IMG/VR virus record: IMGVR_UViG_3300013110_000375
Location: 1-55,501 of that record
DNA: 55,501 nt
Source: a virus
Direction: 5' to 3' (one strand)
The notes beneath the pieces are model-generated. The model saw nothing but the letters and a program-made list of their open reading frames with translations. It did no database searches and had not been told where the DNA came from. The translations under genes were made by a program, and so were the position numbers. Every line of letters starts with the position of its first letter. The first letter of the stretch is position 1. Of the stretch, positions 23,011 to 33,099 are shown in pieces.

Positions 23011-23814
23011 CTATTCTCCTTGGATGAAGTGGGTTGATTTTACTGAGTAATAAAACGATTGCTCATGCGGAGAAGAGAAAACTGCAAAAGATGAAAGAAT
23101 TTCATTTTCCTTGTCCATTGCAACTCTATCTGTAATCAGCGAAAGAATATCGTTTTGTTCTTCAAGTTCCTCTTGATTGATACTATACATGTATCCCGTT
23201 TCCTTTATATTGTCAAGGGGAAATACTAACTTTTCTTCACTTTCTTCTAAGGAACCCAATCCAAAGGTTCTAATCCTTGAAATTTCTTTTGGCTTTGCAA
23301 TGGAGCCCAGAACTGGGTCTTCTTTATTAAAATATTCTATTGTCTCGATAATACTTGCAATCGTTCTGTTAACATTCTCATATACTGAACTAATTGGACC
23401 TTCACCAACAATACTAACCATTTGTTCATTTGAGACAAGATATACGGCGTTTAAGAGCCCTGAGCGTGCAAACTGCTGAAGGACACCAAAGCATACTCTA
23501 TGCCTCTTTAATTGAATTGGGGTCGAGAGAAGTTCATCAGGACAAAGGTAAACAACGTTTATTGTTTTATTCTTTATCTTCTCCAGAATTCTTAAAGTGG
23601 CACCAGATACTTTTCCAGCACCACTAACAAATACCCAACACTCTTTTGCGCGGAATCCAAGCTCTTTCTTAAATGCGGGACATTTAGCCTCGTAATCTTC
23701 AACCTTTTTGCAAGTCGAAGGAAACTTATCCGCAGTGAATAATATTTTTTTATGACCTTTGGAAAAACAAGACGCAACGTTGCATCCAGCTTGACCAATT
23801 CCTATAACTACCAC
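23011..23814 (-). CDS. Tubulin/FtsZ-like protein
   Basis: 267 residues from GTG 23814. VVIGIGQAGCNVA at the start is the G-box of tubulin/FtsZ proteins, and VFVSGAGKVSGATLRILEKI occupies the position of the GGGTGTG T4 loop. NVVYLCPDEL and a helix then LLNAVYLVSNEQM follow FtsZ strand order. The T7 catalytic NxDxxD is not found (the region reads NKEDPVLGS), so GTP hydrolysis on assembly may be lost or changed. Phage PhuZ and TubZ proteins move DNA in the cell; a like role here is inference. Overlaps the polymerase stop by 7 bases. Confidence 0.62.
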   Translation of the reverse strand: MVVIGIGQAGCNVASCFSKGHKKILFTADKFPSTCKKVEDYEAKCPAFKKELGFRAKECWVFVSGAGKVSGATLRILEKIKNKTINVVYLCPDELLSTPIQLKRHRVCFGVLQQFARSGLLNAVYLVSNEQMVSIVGEGPISSVYENVNRTIASIIETIEYFNKEDPVLGSIAKPKEISRIRTFGLGSLEESEEKLVFPLDNIKETGYMYSINQEELEEQNDILSLITDRVAMDKENEILSSFAVFSSPHEQSFYYSVKSTHFIQGE

Positions 23815-24998
23815 ATTAACCTCTCAAAGTTTTTAAGATCCTTCCCAATATGTACTGATGTGTTGAATATACCTAGTTTTGTATCGCTGAAAAGCTCCAA
23901 TAGTGTTGGAAGAACCTGCCTTTCTTCTGTTTTTAAATCGATGATAATCGAGTCATGAACTACAGAATGGACAAATGACTCTTTATCCTTCAGAAACTTA
24001 TTAATTTTAATTGCTGAATATAAGCAGTTATCCGAAGAAGAAGATTGAAGCAAGTAGTTTAATGCATGGAAGTCATCTGATTGGATCTCTCTTCCAAACG
24101 GGGTTGAAACAACGCCATTATTATAATATTTTTTTAGGACCTCGGATCGATTGTAAAACTTCTCTGTTTCTACATCAGTTGAGTTCGGATTATAAAGCCA
24201 AGCAAAGAACCTCTGTTTTGCCTTTGCTCTCGTATCTACTTCGTGGTAGATATTCTTCATATTCCATTCATGAATATCGCCCTCTGGTTGTTCTTTTCCG
24301 GCCAATGATAAAAGCGTTCTAATCTCGGCCCCATTGAAGTCCAATTGGATAAAAACGTCATTCTTTGGAATCACACAATCGGCTATTTCTTTCTTCAAGT
24401 TGAGAATCGGAAATGACCCTGTTTTCGTGGTCAAACGTCCGGTTATAGAACCCCATACATCGTACATAATACGCTGTTCTTCGCCTTTAACTTGGTTAAA
24501 TAGGTGGTACGCCTTCCTATCATTCTTGCTATGCCTAAACAGCCGATTTAGGTCAATAGAGACGATGTTCTCAGAAATATCTTCGGTCATTTCAAGTAGG
24601 TCAACCATGAACTGATGGTTCTTTGGTTTTTCAAGATTTTCAAAGATCCATTGGCAAATTTCGTTCTTTACTTCGCAATAGTGGCGTAGGTGGTGATCGG
24701 GAACAATTTCAAACAAACAAACATCATCAAAGCGGATTTTGGCGTTTGTCATCGACCTGAGAAATCCTTTGATTTTCCTTGATCTCACTTCAAAGCGGTC
24801 AACGAGGTGAGGAGGGCCAACCTCTCCAATGGGCTTTCCTTGACACCATATTTGAGCATATTCGATGTTCTTCCCGGCGAGATTGCGGTTCCATGACCAT
24901 GTTTGATCAAAGCCATTTGGAAGCTTATCGTATGTGAAAGATCCATTAGAATAAACGCCGAAACATTGTTCTCGGTCATCCAAAATTTGAAATATCAT
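23808..24998 (-). CDS. Minimal family A DNA polymerase
   Basis: 396 residues, much shorter than PolA (600-930). It holds SITGRLTTKTG, motif A FIQLDFNGAEIRTLLSLAG with the catalytic Asp, a motif B helix TRAKAKQRFFAWLYN (Arg, Lys, Tyr in place), GVVSTPFGREI, and motif C SVVHDSIIID with the second catalytic Asp. There is no 3'-5' exonuclease motif, and the 170 residues before the palm match no exonuclease I see. So it appears to be a polymerase without proofreading in the same chain. AGAGG precedes the ATG. Confidence 0.85.
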   Translation of the reverse strand: MIFQILDDREQCFGVYSNGSFTYDKLPNGFDQTWSWNRNLAGKNIEYAQIWCQGKPIGEVGPPHLVDRFEVRSRKIKGFLRSMTNAKIRFDDVCLFEIVPDHHLRHYCEVKNEICQWIFENLEKPKNHQFMVDLLEMTEDISENIVSIDLNRLFRHSKNDRKAYHLFNQVKGEEQRIMYDVWGSITGRLTTKTGSFPILNLKKEIADCVIPKNDVFIQLDFNGAEIRTLLSLAGKEQPEGDIHEWNMKNIYHEVDTRAKAKQRFFAWLYNPNSTDVETEKFYNRSEVLKKYYNNGVVSTPFGREIQSDDFHALNYLLQSSSSDNCLYSAIKINKFLKDKESFVHSVVHDSIIIDLKTEERQVLPTLLELFSDTKLGIFNTSVHIGKDLKNFERLMW

Positions 24999-25009
24999 TT
25001 AAACCTCTT

Positions 25010-26383
25010 TTAGTCAAAACCATGTTCAAAACCGGCCCCTGAAGACTCATCAAATTCTTCAATTGTCGTCACTGGGGGCCTACGGTTTGGACGGGTTGGC
25101 CTACGTGATGATTCATCTTTATTTGATTGTGATAGGGGTCCGACTTTAGTCGCAGGTTTGATGTGTGAATTCCTTCTTTTTAGTTTTTTCGCGAGTGAGT
25201 TTAAACCACCCGGCTTAGATTTATATGTTTTTCTAAACTCTTCATTAATATATCCTATATCTTCTTGGTTGTCAATAGAAAAATTACTATTTTTTGCTTT
25301 TTGTATGATTCTATTAATTTTTGGCCTTGAAATAACGCCATTTTCTTCAATGTTTCTTACTTGCACATAAAAATTCAACCAATCATGATGTGAATATTCT
25401 TGATCAAGAGTTTCCATTGTGACTGGTCTTCTTAGAAACATATTAAAAATAGTATTATTTTTACAATTGCAGCCCAACTCTTTTTCAGACACAAAAGAAG
25501 AGGCAAATCTATTATAATATTCAAGAACCAAATCTTTTAATAATAAAATATCTTTATTATATGCAATCTCAAATCTTTTTTCAAATAGACTTTGTGGTGA
25601 ATTTATAATATACGGCAATCGCAAAGAATATTTCATCATAGGTGCGGATAATACATCAGCAACTAATACCCAAGGCGCATTATGTGAAATCAAAAAACCG
25701 TGTTCCTTGCAAATATTGAGATAAAATGGATATATTGGATTATCTAAAAACGATTCTTCTTTTATTTTATCATCATCAATTGGAAGATCAGCTATACTTA
25801 TCGCCAGTCCGGATGTAAAGATGCTGGATAATCTTGATCGTTGCCACGAAGTAAATGTCAAAGGTGCAAGTTTTTTATTGTCTCTTATAAAAAAATGTAA
25901 GTTATTAATAAAGTCTTTTATTTTTAAGACATTCTGTTTTTTATTTTGAGAGACCAAATAATCGTTTATATATTCATCCATCAAATTTTCTATGTATTTA
26001 CTATATTCAACAAAAGGATCAACAAATCCACGGACAGCCTTAATATGAGATAAGAATGGATCATTTGTTGGTATAATGTTGGTTCTACAAGCTTGATCGA
26101 ATTTTTTAACAAGATCGGAAAAAGCATCCGCAACAAAATCTATTGCTCTAGGATTAATATCAGAGGTTTGAATCGAGGTCAAATATTTCATGTATGATTC
26201 TATTGGATATACTGTATCCATTCTTGTATTAATACATCCATACATTGAGCTTTCAACAAAATTTAAATTTCTAACTTGATCGGGACCGGATGGGGTATCA
26301 TAGGCTGTCAATCTATAATCGGCTCTTTCAAAAAAAAGATCAATTGTAGAGTCTATATCATTTTTTCCATAAAAATTGGTCAT
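25010..26383 (-). CDS. Virion-associated protein, unknown, 457 aa
   Basis: 457 residues. Mostly helical with a long globular part, including a segment with CNCKNN near residue 300. The last 70 residues are basic, Pro- and Arg-rich (RRPTRPNRRPP) and end in an acidic stretch. No family recognised. GGAGG precedes the ATG. It follows the giant baseplate gene by 19 bases and is last in the structural run, so it is probably part of the tail or injected with DNA (inference). Confidence 0.68.
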   Translation of the reverse strand: MTNFYGKNDIDSTIDLFFERADYRLTAYDTPSGPDQVRNLNFVESSMYGCINTRMDTVYPIESYMKYLTSIQTSDINPRAIDFVADAFSDLVKKFDQACRTNIIPTNDPFLSHIKAVRGFVDPFVEYSKYIENLMDEYINDYLVSQNKKQNVLKIKDFINNLHFFIRDNKKLAPLTFTSWQRSRLSSIFTSGLAISIADLPIDDDKIKEESFLDNPIYPFYLNICKEHGFLISHNAPWVLVADVLSAPMMKYSLRLPYIINSPQSLFEKRFEIAYNKDILLLKDLVLEYYNRFASSFVSEKELGCNCKNNTIFNMFLRRPVTMETLDQEYSHHDWLNFYVQVRNIEENGVISRPKINRIIQKAKNSNFSIDNQEDIGYINEEFRKTYKSKPGGLNSLAKKLKRRNSHIKPATKVGPLSQSNKDESSRRPTRPNRRPPVTTIEEFDESSGAGFEHGFD

Positions 26384-26401
26384 TCGTTATCCTCCTTTCC
26401 A

Positions 26402-29400
26402 TCAAGAATCTTCTTTCTTCTTTTCGGCCTCCTGCATTTCTTTTAATTTTTTCAATGCGGCTTCATATTCCTTTTTATATTTTCTTTTCCGCCTTTTAAG
26501 CTGGCGGCTGCGTTCGCCCTTTTTCTTTTTCAAGTCGCTTGGTTTGACAGAATACTTTTCATTAAATTCTTCTTGAGCCTTTTGAAGTGCGGTTTTTTCT
26601 GCTGGTTTCTTTTTAGCTATCGACTTGGGCGAGTTCTTATCAGATACATTAAATCCGAAAACGGGAACCTTACCAGCCAAAGCAGCTTCTGTTGCTCGCT
26701 CCACGACACCCGCACACAGAGCATCTGATTTATTGCCTGAGTCTGTAATATCAGAAGAAATTCTAGTTGGTTCGCCAGTGCTTGCAATGAGGCTTGCTTT
26801 TCCATCTCCACTGTAATGGAATTGAGCGTCAACAACTGTTTCAAATTTTTCAGGAGTTATAGTTGATTTTACTTTTGTAACTATGTGATATCCACCAATT
26901 CCCAAAGCATTTGCTATTGAAGCTTCTCTGCGAATTACGTCATTTTTATCCACTTCTTGTGGAATCGTTGGGTCAAAATCTGGTCCTCCGAGGCCCCTCG
27001 GATCTATAAAAAGTTCCATTCCCGGATAATACAAAGTATTTCCAATCATATTAAGGGTGGCTTTATAAACCGCTCCCAACTGCATCAATCCATCGTGACC
27101 ATGATTAAAAAATCGGGCTTCTCTAATGTACTGCATATCGACCTTACTAAATTTAACAGTTTTTAATAAACCTCGATTTGAGCCTATTTGATAATGATAA
27201 ATTCCTTCTTCTTCATCAATATGCTTCTTGCCTTTCCCTGTATGTGTTGAAGCATTCATTGATGTAACGGGGTATATAAAAACATAATTCCAAAAATCAT
27301 CTATATTGGTGCCGTATTCAGAAGTGTTTAAGGGAAGATCTTTGGAATTATGTCTTTTATCGACATTAATCATATATGGAACATTGCCTTTAACTTTGTC
27401 ACCTTTAGATAAAGATCTCATAGCTGCCATTGGCTCATTTCCAGTTGTAGTTGCCAAAGCAAGAATTTGACCTGTTTCCAGAGAAATCGATTTATCAACC
27501 TGCCTATTAATACATGTCTCTAAAAATAAGTTAATTATCATTTGACACAGGTCTCTAATAAAATCTAATACTGGATAAGATTTTCTATCTGGTTCAACTA
27601 CATTCTCTGTCATCCATTTTTGAAAATATTCAAAAGACACTGGTATTTCTGATAAATTAATGTCATTAAACTTTTGTTTTTTATCTTCTGGTGTGCTGTT
27701 ATAATCGTCATATACAAAAGAAGATAAAAGAAGTCTTGTTCGGGCCACATCCGACCTCATTTTACCTTGAGATATGGAACCGGCACCATAAGGATCATAT
27801 TCTTCATCAACAGCCCCAGCAGGCTCATACATGCAATCAAGAATAGTGTGTAACAAGTCTCCTATAAAAAAGAAATTTATCTTTTGTTTGTAATCCCCCT
27901 TATTCATTTGTTCTATCTGATCCAAATCATATTCAAATTTGTTTCTAGCAATATGTATATCCCCATCACCGAGGACTGGCATTTTGCCGTCATTCACAAA
28001 ATCTCTAATATGAACCGAAGTAACATCTGCGTGATAAACTTTTTGCCTTTGAATTAGCCTTCTTTTGATAGATTGGTATTGGGCTTTCACAAAATTTTCT
28101 TGATTTTTAGAAAACAAACCTCTAATATAATTAAGATCAAAATCACTACAATGCCCTCCAGTGATTAACTCTCGCATTTTTTTATCTTGAAGACGCTTCA
28201 CTGCTATTGACTCAGGAGTTGACAAAGCGTCCAAACTGCTGGATCTCAATGTTGATTCTATATAAGCAGCGTAAGTGATCTTAACTTCAACTGTTCCATC
28301 TGGTTTAATATCTAAATCATGATCAATCATATTTAAATAAAATGATTTATTAATTTTATTCAATCCATCGTTAAATGTTGTAAGAGGGTCTTTAATATCT
28401 TTAAATACTGGGTCGAGAGCACACCTTTTATTCAAAATTTGTATAAAAGCATCATCATTTCTAGATTGCCATCCAACATCGGCGCGGATTTTATAATCTC
28501 CAGCCGAATAGCGATATGGGTGCCTATTCGGCTGGTCTTTGGGAGGCGCAGAAGGAAACAATAATAATTCAACAAAGCTATATTCTTCATTTGGAGTAAA
28601 TTTTCTCTTTTTTGTTAAGTCAAGAAAATTTTGAAAATACAAAACCAATTCTGCTTTTATATCTTTTCTAGCAGTCGCTGGGGTGGTCCCATCAAACGAA
28701 AATGAAAAAGATTTAATACCGGCACCATGTCCCTTATCCATAGCAGAATCCATAAAACTATTCATATCAACATTAGTAATATTTTCAAAAATAAATTCAA
28801 CTTCTTTGTATTTATCTCCTGCTCCTTGATTAAACACTTTAAATAATCTTATTTTAGGAGTAAGTGCTGAAATAATATCTGGTGTTACTTCTGTAAACAT
28901 TTTAACTGCGTCTTTTTTTGGAAGAGACAAGAGACTAGGAATTTTTGAATGTTCTTGTCCCGTATGATTTAAAAGATAAAACCTATCGCTATATGCAGAT
29001 CCGGCATGAACAAGGTTATTTCCTTTCTCTCTTATTTCGCTTTTGTTTTGTTCCCGATATTGTTTTTTTATTTTTTCAAGATTTCCCAAAAGCGTGCATT
29101 GACCAGCAAATTTTTCTCTTTCTCTTTGTTTTTCTTTGGCCTTGTCAGCCGCTGCTGATCTTTTATTTGCCAAGTCCATTGCTTCTCTACGAGCTTTAGC
29201 AGCGGCGGCGGCTTTTCTTCGCTCTTCCATTTCTTTTGCCAACGCTGCATCAGCGGCAGATATAACTTTTTCTCTGTTTTTACCGGCCCACTCAGCAAGT
29301 TCAGCGGGTGATTTATCTTTCTTAGCGGCTTGGTCGGCAAGGGCGTACCAAAGGTACACAATTGTATTGTTTGCTTTGATCCATTGGTGCCATTGCCAAG

Positions 29401-31897
29401 TAGCAAATGAAGCATACCAAAGATAATTTTTCAGCATACCGTGAGCACCAATGGACGTATCATCGTCTCTAGCGACTTTGCCAATCGACTTGGCTCGCAA
29501 TCTTGCATTGAAAGCATCGCAAAAAGTGTCGGAAATCATTGCGATTTTATCAAAATGATTATATATTCCTTTAAAACGAGGAATTCGGCCTTGGTTTGCC
29601 ATAAAAGGCTCCAGCAGTGCTTTATCCGCTTCATTGCCTCCAGATTTGTGTTCCTCCATATCCGAAACCTCGGCGGCCCTTTGTGCGTCCACTTTGTTTT
29701 GCAGTTTTCCAACCAAATCCCTTGCGCCAGTGCCTTCCGGGGCGGCCCCATGAGACATCCAACTTTTGAAATTAAATCCTTTAAAAATTGGCTCTTGATA
29801 TTTTTCAAACACACCACCGTTTGTGGAAGACTTTGCGAAATTGGTTGCTTGTTGCATTTTCAGATCATAGGCCGGAATACTGTCTGAAACATAAATTAAA
29901 GGATCTCTCTTATAATCTGCCTCAAGGGGGTTTCGGATCAGATTTGCCATACGTTCGGCCTTTTCTTTTTTTGAAATCGTCGCAGTCGGATATTCAGGAA
30001 CGGGTTTTAGGGCTCCCACTCCGGTTTTGCCTTTGGGATATCCTTCAGTAAAAAATGGAATACCCATATTGTGTATTGCTTGTTCATATTGGGCATCTAT
30101 GGCCTTCGACGGATCGGTTGACCCGTCTGCAAATTTTCCAAAAGCACGAAATATGGCATGTCTGCCATAGGCATTCCATATGGGGGCCCCGAAGCAATAT
30201 GCCAATTTGTGTTTTTTCTGTTTTACAAAAGAATTTTGTACTGCGTTCCATTCACCGGCGGGACGGTCGAGGTTGCCTATTTTAAAAAGCTGTTTTTCGG
30301 AGCCCCACAAATGATAACCCGGATCTTGCGGGTCTTCAGATTTCATCGCGCCCCAAGATTGGGGCACTATTCCGCCCTTGAAATCGGCAAAGCTGAAATT
30401 CTCTGTGGGGGTGTAAGCGGCGGCGACATCCTGACCTGCGAAAGATCCTGAACTGAGGGACTTCCATCCCACCGCGTGGAATGCGCCCTCACCCGCATTT
30501 ATCTTGGGGTGACCATGGACAATAATTTTTGAAAATGCATCACGGGTAATCCCGCCCTCGGAAGTGAGTTGGTCTGCTTCAAGAATACCCGTTAACATTT
30601 CTGCAACGGGCCTTTTTGGCATTGGGGGAGCAGTGTCCTTGTTCATCGCCAACTCCTGCCAATATTTTTGACAACCTCTTACCAGATCTGCTGTCGCCCC
30701 CGCGTCCGGGTTGTAAAGTTGATCATACATGGTCGCCTCGCTCATTTTAGTGAACGGATTGATGCTGTTGCTATTGTCCCAACCAGTCTCAGTGGACGAC
30801 TTTCGGAACTTTGGGGCACCTTGGACGGACGCATCGGCGCGTCCAGAGACAGCGATAGATTTTTTGTTCGTGTAATAGGCATGAGCACAAGGATGCACAC
30901 CGGTTTCACTTGGGGGGCCAGTCATCAAATAAAAGAGAGCACACTCTTCTTTGGTCATATTGATATCTAAGATTCTGTCGCCATCAGAACTATAACCAAT
31001 TTTCTTAGATTGCCACAAATATCTACAAAAGCCCCATGCAATGCTATGTCTTACTCCCGCGCCTGTTTGAAAGCCAATACACTGCATTGGGTGGAAAACA
31101 TACCTTGTCATAACACACTGTCGCCATTGGTTGAAAAGGGCGATTGCTTGGAGATCTTGTGTGCCAAATTTCGCTTTCATTTGGGTACCCCATATGCCTC
31201 CTTCTGCTCCAACAGGATATAATAGAGCACCGCCACCCCATCTGCCGGTTTCACCGTGATTCTGATCTCCTTCTTCGCCCATGCGAGTGCCCTTGAGATT
31301 ATAAACGTCCCAAAGATCGTTGAGGGCTCCGAAGAGAGGTCCAGCCTTGAGGGTTTTTGGGTAGTCTTCATGGGCTGATTGTCTAGCTCCAAAATATCCA
31401 GATGATGAAAATGTCGCCTTCATCAAAGCATCGGAGTTGTTAAGGAGGTTCAGGTCGCAGTCCTTGTCTTCAATATTCCAATTTTCACCGTCTGGCTTCA
31501 ATGTAAAATCAGCCATTGGGTAACACGCAAGTACCCACTTTGAAAAATCTTCTGTCCAATAAAAGTCATCTGAATCGCACATCACATAACTCCAAGCGCA
31601 TCCTGCGCCAAGGGGGAATCTTTCTGGTGGGTTACCATTATTGCTCTGTGCGGGCCAGCCCTTTGGTGGGCGTGCCCATAGCCAACCATCTTCTGTGGTT
31701 GATGGTCCACCAAATTTTCCACTAGTGAGATTTCTTTTCAAAGATTTTATGTGACCAGCATTATCCCGTTTCCATGTATCACCCTTCATCGAAGCTTCAC
31801 CCAAAACATAAGTTAAAAGACTTAAAAAAGCAAATTGTGTTGACATATCGCTTGATGGGGATTTTCCGACTTCTTCAAATACATCTCTAACTCCCAT
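26402..31897 (-). CDS. Giant baseplate/tail protein, 1831 aa, apparently chimeric
   Basis: 1831 residues. Residues 1 to about 860 are Trp- and Gly-rich with a high GC share in the DNA (29.3-31.9 kb); no family is recognised. A long Ala/Lys/Glu/Arg coiled coil (about 865-930, for example KEMEERRKAAAAAKARREA) links this to a C-terminal half with lower GC that reads as a beta-rich structural protein (SFSFSFDGTTPATARKDI) and a very lysine-rich end. Position after gp53-like and junction genes marks it as a baseplate protein. The N-terminal half may be host-specific. The ATG couples to the stop of the LysM gene by TAATG. Confidence 0.75.
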   Translation of the reverse strand: MGVRDVFEEVGKSPSSDMSTQFAFLSLLTYVLGEASMKGDTWKRDNAGHIKSLKRNLTSGKFGGPSTTEDGWLWARPPKGWPAQSNNGNPPERFPLGAGCAWSYVMCDSDDFYWTEDFSKWVLACYPMADFTLKPDGENWNIEDKDCDLNLLNNSDALMKATFSSSGYFGARQSAHEDYPKTLKAGPLFGALNDLWDVYNLKGTRMGEEGDQNHGETGRWGGGALLYPVGAEGGIWGTQMKAKFGTQDLQAIALFNQWRQCVMTRYVFHPMQCIGFQTGAGVRHSIAWGFCRYLWQSKKIGYSSDGDRILDINMTKEECALFYLMTGPPSETGVHPCAHAYYTNKKSIAVSGRADASVQGAPKFRKSSTETGWDNSNSINPFTKMSEATMYDQLYNPDAGATADLVRGCQKYWQELAMNKDTAPPMPKRPVAEMLTGILEADQLTSEGGITRDAFSKIIVHGHPKINAGEGAFHAVGWKSLSSGSFAGQDVAAAYTPTENFSFADFKGGIVPQSWGAMKSEDPQDPGYHLWGSEKQLFKIGNLDRPAGEWNAVQNSFVKQKKHKLAYCFGAPIWNAYGRHAIFRAFGKFADGSTDPSKAIDAQYEQAIHNMGIPFFTEGYPKGKTGVGALKPVPEYPTATISKKEKAERMANLIRNPLEADYKRDPLIYVSDSIPAYDLKMQQATNFAKSSTNGGVFEKYQEPIFKGFNFKSWMSHGAAPEGTGARDLVGKLQNKVDAQRAAEVSDMEEHKSGGNEADKALLEPFMANQGRIPRFKGIYNHFDKIAMISDTFCDAFNARLRAKSIGKVARDDDTSIGAHGMLKNYLWYASFATWQWHQWIKANNTIVYLWYALADQAAKKDKSPAELAEWAGKNREKVISAADAALAKEMEERRKAAAAAKARREAMDLANKRSAAADKAKEKQREREKFAGQCTLLGNLEKIKKQYREQNKSEIREKGNNLVHAGSAYSDRFYLLNHTGQEHSKIPSLLSLPKKDAVKMFTEVTPDIISALTPKIRLFKVFNQGAGDKYKEVEFIFENITNVDMNSFMDSAMDKGHGAGIKSFSFSFDGTTPATARKDIKAELVLYFQNFLDLTKKRKFTPNEEYSFVELLLFPSAPPKDQPNRHPYRYSAGDYKIRADVGWQSRNDDAFIQILNKRCALDPVFKDIKDPLTTFNDGLNKINKSFYLNMIDHDLDIKPDGTVEVKITYAAYIESTLRSSSLDALSTPESIAVKRLQDKKMRELITGGHCSDFDLNYIRGLFSKNQENFVKAQYQSIKRRLIQRQKVYHADVTSVHIRDFVNDGKMPVLGDGDIHIARNKFEYDLDQIEQMNKGDYKQKINFFFIGDLLHTILDCMYEPAGAVDEEYDPYGAGSISQGKMRSDVARTRLLLSSFVYDDYNSTPEDKKQKFNDINLSEIPVSFEYFQKWMTENVVEPDRKSYPVLDFIRDLCQMIINLFLETCINRQVDKSISLETGQILALATTTGNEPMAAMRSLSKGDKVKGNVPYMINVDKRHNSKDLPLNTSEYGTNIDDFWNYVFIYPVTSMNASTHTGKGKKHIDEEEGIYHYQIGSNRGLLKTVKFSKVDMQYIREARFFNHGHDGLMQLGAVYKATLNMIGNTLYYPGMELFIDPRGLGGPDFDPTIPQEVDKNDVIRREASIANALGIGGYHIVTKVKSTITPEKFETVVDAQFHYSGDGKASLIASTGEPTRISSDITDSGNKSDALCAGVVERATEAALAGKVPVFGFNVSDKNSPKSIAKKKPAEKTALQKAQEEFNEKYSVKPSDLKKKKGERSRQLKRRKRKYKKEYEAALKKLKEMQEAEKKKEDS

Positions 31898-32229
31898 TAT
31901 GACACCACCTGAAGGGCTTCTGAAAGATTAACCGGAATTCTGATTTCATCTCCAATTAAATTATGAGCTTCTGTTGGTTTTTTATTGAAAGAGGCGATAA
32001 TCCACCAATATCTTGAATCACCATAAAATAGCCTTGCCAGCCTCCAATAAGAGTCTCCCATAGACCACATATGAGATTGATATTCAATGGAATCTAAAAC
32101 TTTTTGTTCAACCGGGGTAGAAATAGGAGTTCTATATTGTTCTATTTGAAGAACGCCGCGTTGTTCAAACATTTTATCGTATTGTTCTTCAAAATTAATA
32201 GCTGTTACTCTTCTTGAATATCTAGACAT
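31897..32229 (-). CDS. LysM-domain baseplate protein (gp53-like)
   Basis: 110 residues. The C-terminal part HMWSMGDSYWRLARLFYGDS, then RYWWIIASFNK and GDEIRIP, has the LysM pattern seen in T4 gp53 and related baseplate wedge proteins. It is thought to help the baseplate contact peptidoglycan or other wedge subunits. It starts at an ATG overlapping the upstream stop by one base (TAATG) and ends in the same way on the giant gene. Confidence 0.82.
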   Translation of the reverse strand: MSRYSRRVTAINFEEQYDKMFEQRGVLQIEQYRTPISTPVEQKVLDSIEYQSHMWSMGDSYWRLARLFYGDSRYWWIIASFNKKPTEAHNLIGDEIRIPVNLSEALQVVS

Positions 32230-33089
32230 TATCCGTTTCCTTCTGATTTATTTGCGTCTGCTGTTTTCTGTTCCTCTGTAACTTTGGAATCGGCATCTTT
32301 TTGGCTTTGATCGGCTGGCTTCTTGGGTGCAGCGGATTTTCCTTGTTTTATTCCATCGCTTTTATGGGAATGGGGTCCCGGAAAAAAGCTCTGACTCTTA
32401 TATAAAGTTTGTGTTTTATTATCCCTATTCCAGCCGAGATCGGCTTGGTGTAGGACGGTCATTCCAAAGCTTAAATTAATAACTTTGGGATATATGTTCC
32501 CAGACCCATCAAGAAACACGCCCATATCCAAAGCAGGAGACCAGTTTAAACCATCTAAATATCCGAGAAGACCTTCAGAGTCCTGTTTTCCTTGTGATGG
32601 CTTTGAAGATTTTAACAAATTTGCAAATCTAACCTTTACCAAGGGCGGATGCGAGATTACTGATCCCATCGAAACTACTTTCCCAGCATTAACAATTTCC
32701 TCTTTTTTGGCCTTTTTTTTGTCTTCATCGGTTTGTTTTTTTATTCCCAATTCTTGAACACTGATATTGTTATAAGCTGGGTAGAGGAACTTCATTAAAT
32801 GGTCGCACTGTTTTAATGCGGCTTGAGCTTGTGCTATATTTCCCGATGGAATATCAAATGCCAATGATATTGTTCTAGTGGTTCCTTGAAAAGTTGCAAT
32901 TGGATCATTTCTGCCATATACTCTTTCTTCATTCCAATTGGATTTAAAAGCTTGGCTAAAATCGGACAAAAAAGCAGCAAATACTATCTGTTCCAAAGTA
33001 ATCATACTTTGAATGATCAGTTCCCCTTGGCCGCTTTTTCCTGCATAAGCGCGAGTTGCTTTACTATATAATGTACTTGGTATGGTCAT
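32229..33089 (-). CDS. Baseplate tail-tube junction protein (gp48/gp54-like)
   Basis: 286 residues. NEERVYGRNDPIATFQGTTR with TISLAFDIPS, and a later MGVFLDGSGNIYPKVINLSF, are the pattern of a tube-like beta-barrel that caps the tape measure at the baseplate in myophages. The last 60 residues are Lys/Gln/Asp-rich and likely disordered. GAGGA precedes the ATG. Located between the tape measure and the LysM protein, consistent with the role. Confidence 0.68.
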   Translation of the reverse strand: MTIPSTLYSKATRAYAGKSGQGELIIQSMITLEQIVFAAFLSDFSQAFKSNWNEERVYGRNDPIATFQGTTRTISLAFDIPSGNIAQAQAALKQCDHLMKFLYPAYNNISVQELGIKKQTDEDKKKAKKEEIVNAGKVVSMGSVISHPPLVKVRFANLLKSSKPSQGKQDSEGLLGYLDGLNWSPALDMGVFLDGSGNIYPKVINLSFGMTVLHQADLGWNRDNKTQTLYKSQSFFPGPHSHKSDGIKQGKSAAPKKPADQSQKDADSKVTEEQKTADANKSEGNG

Positions 33090-33099
33090 AAATAAATCC

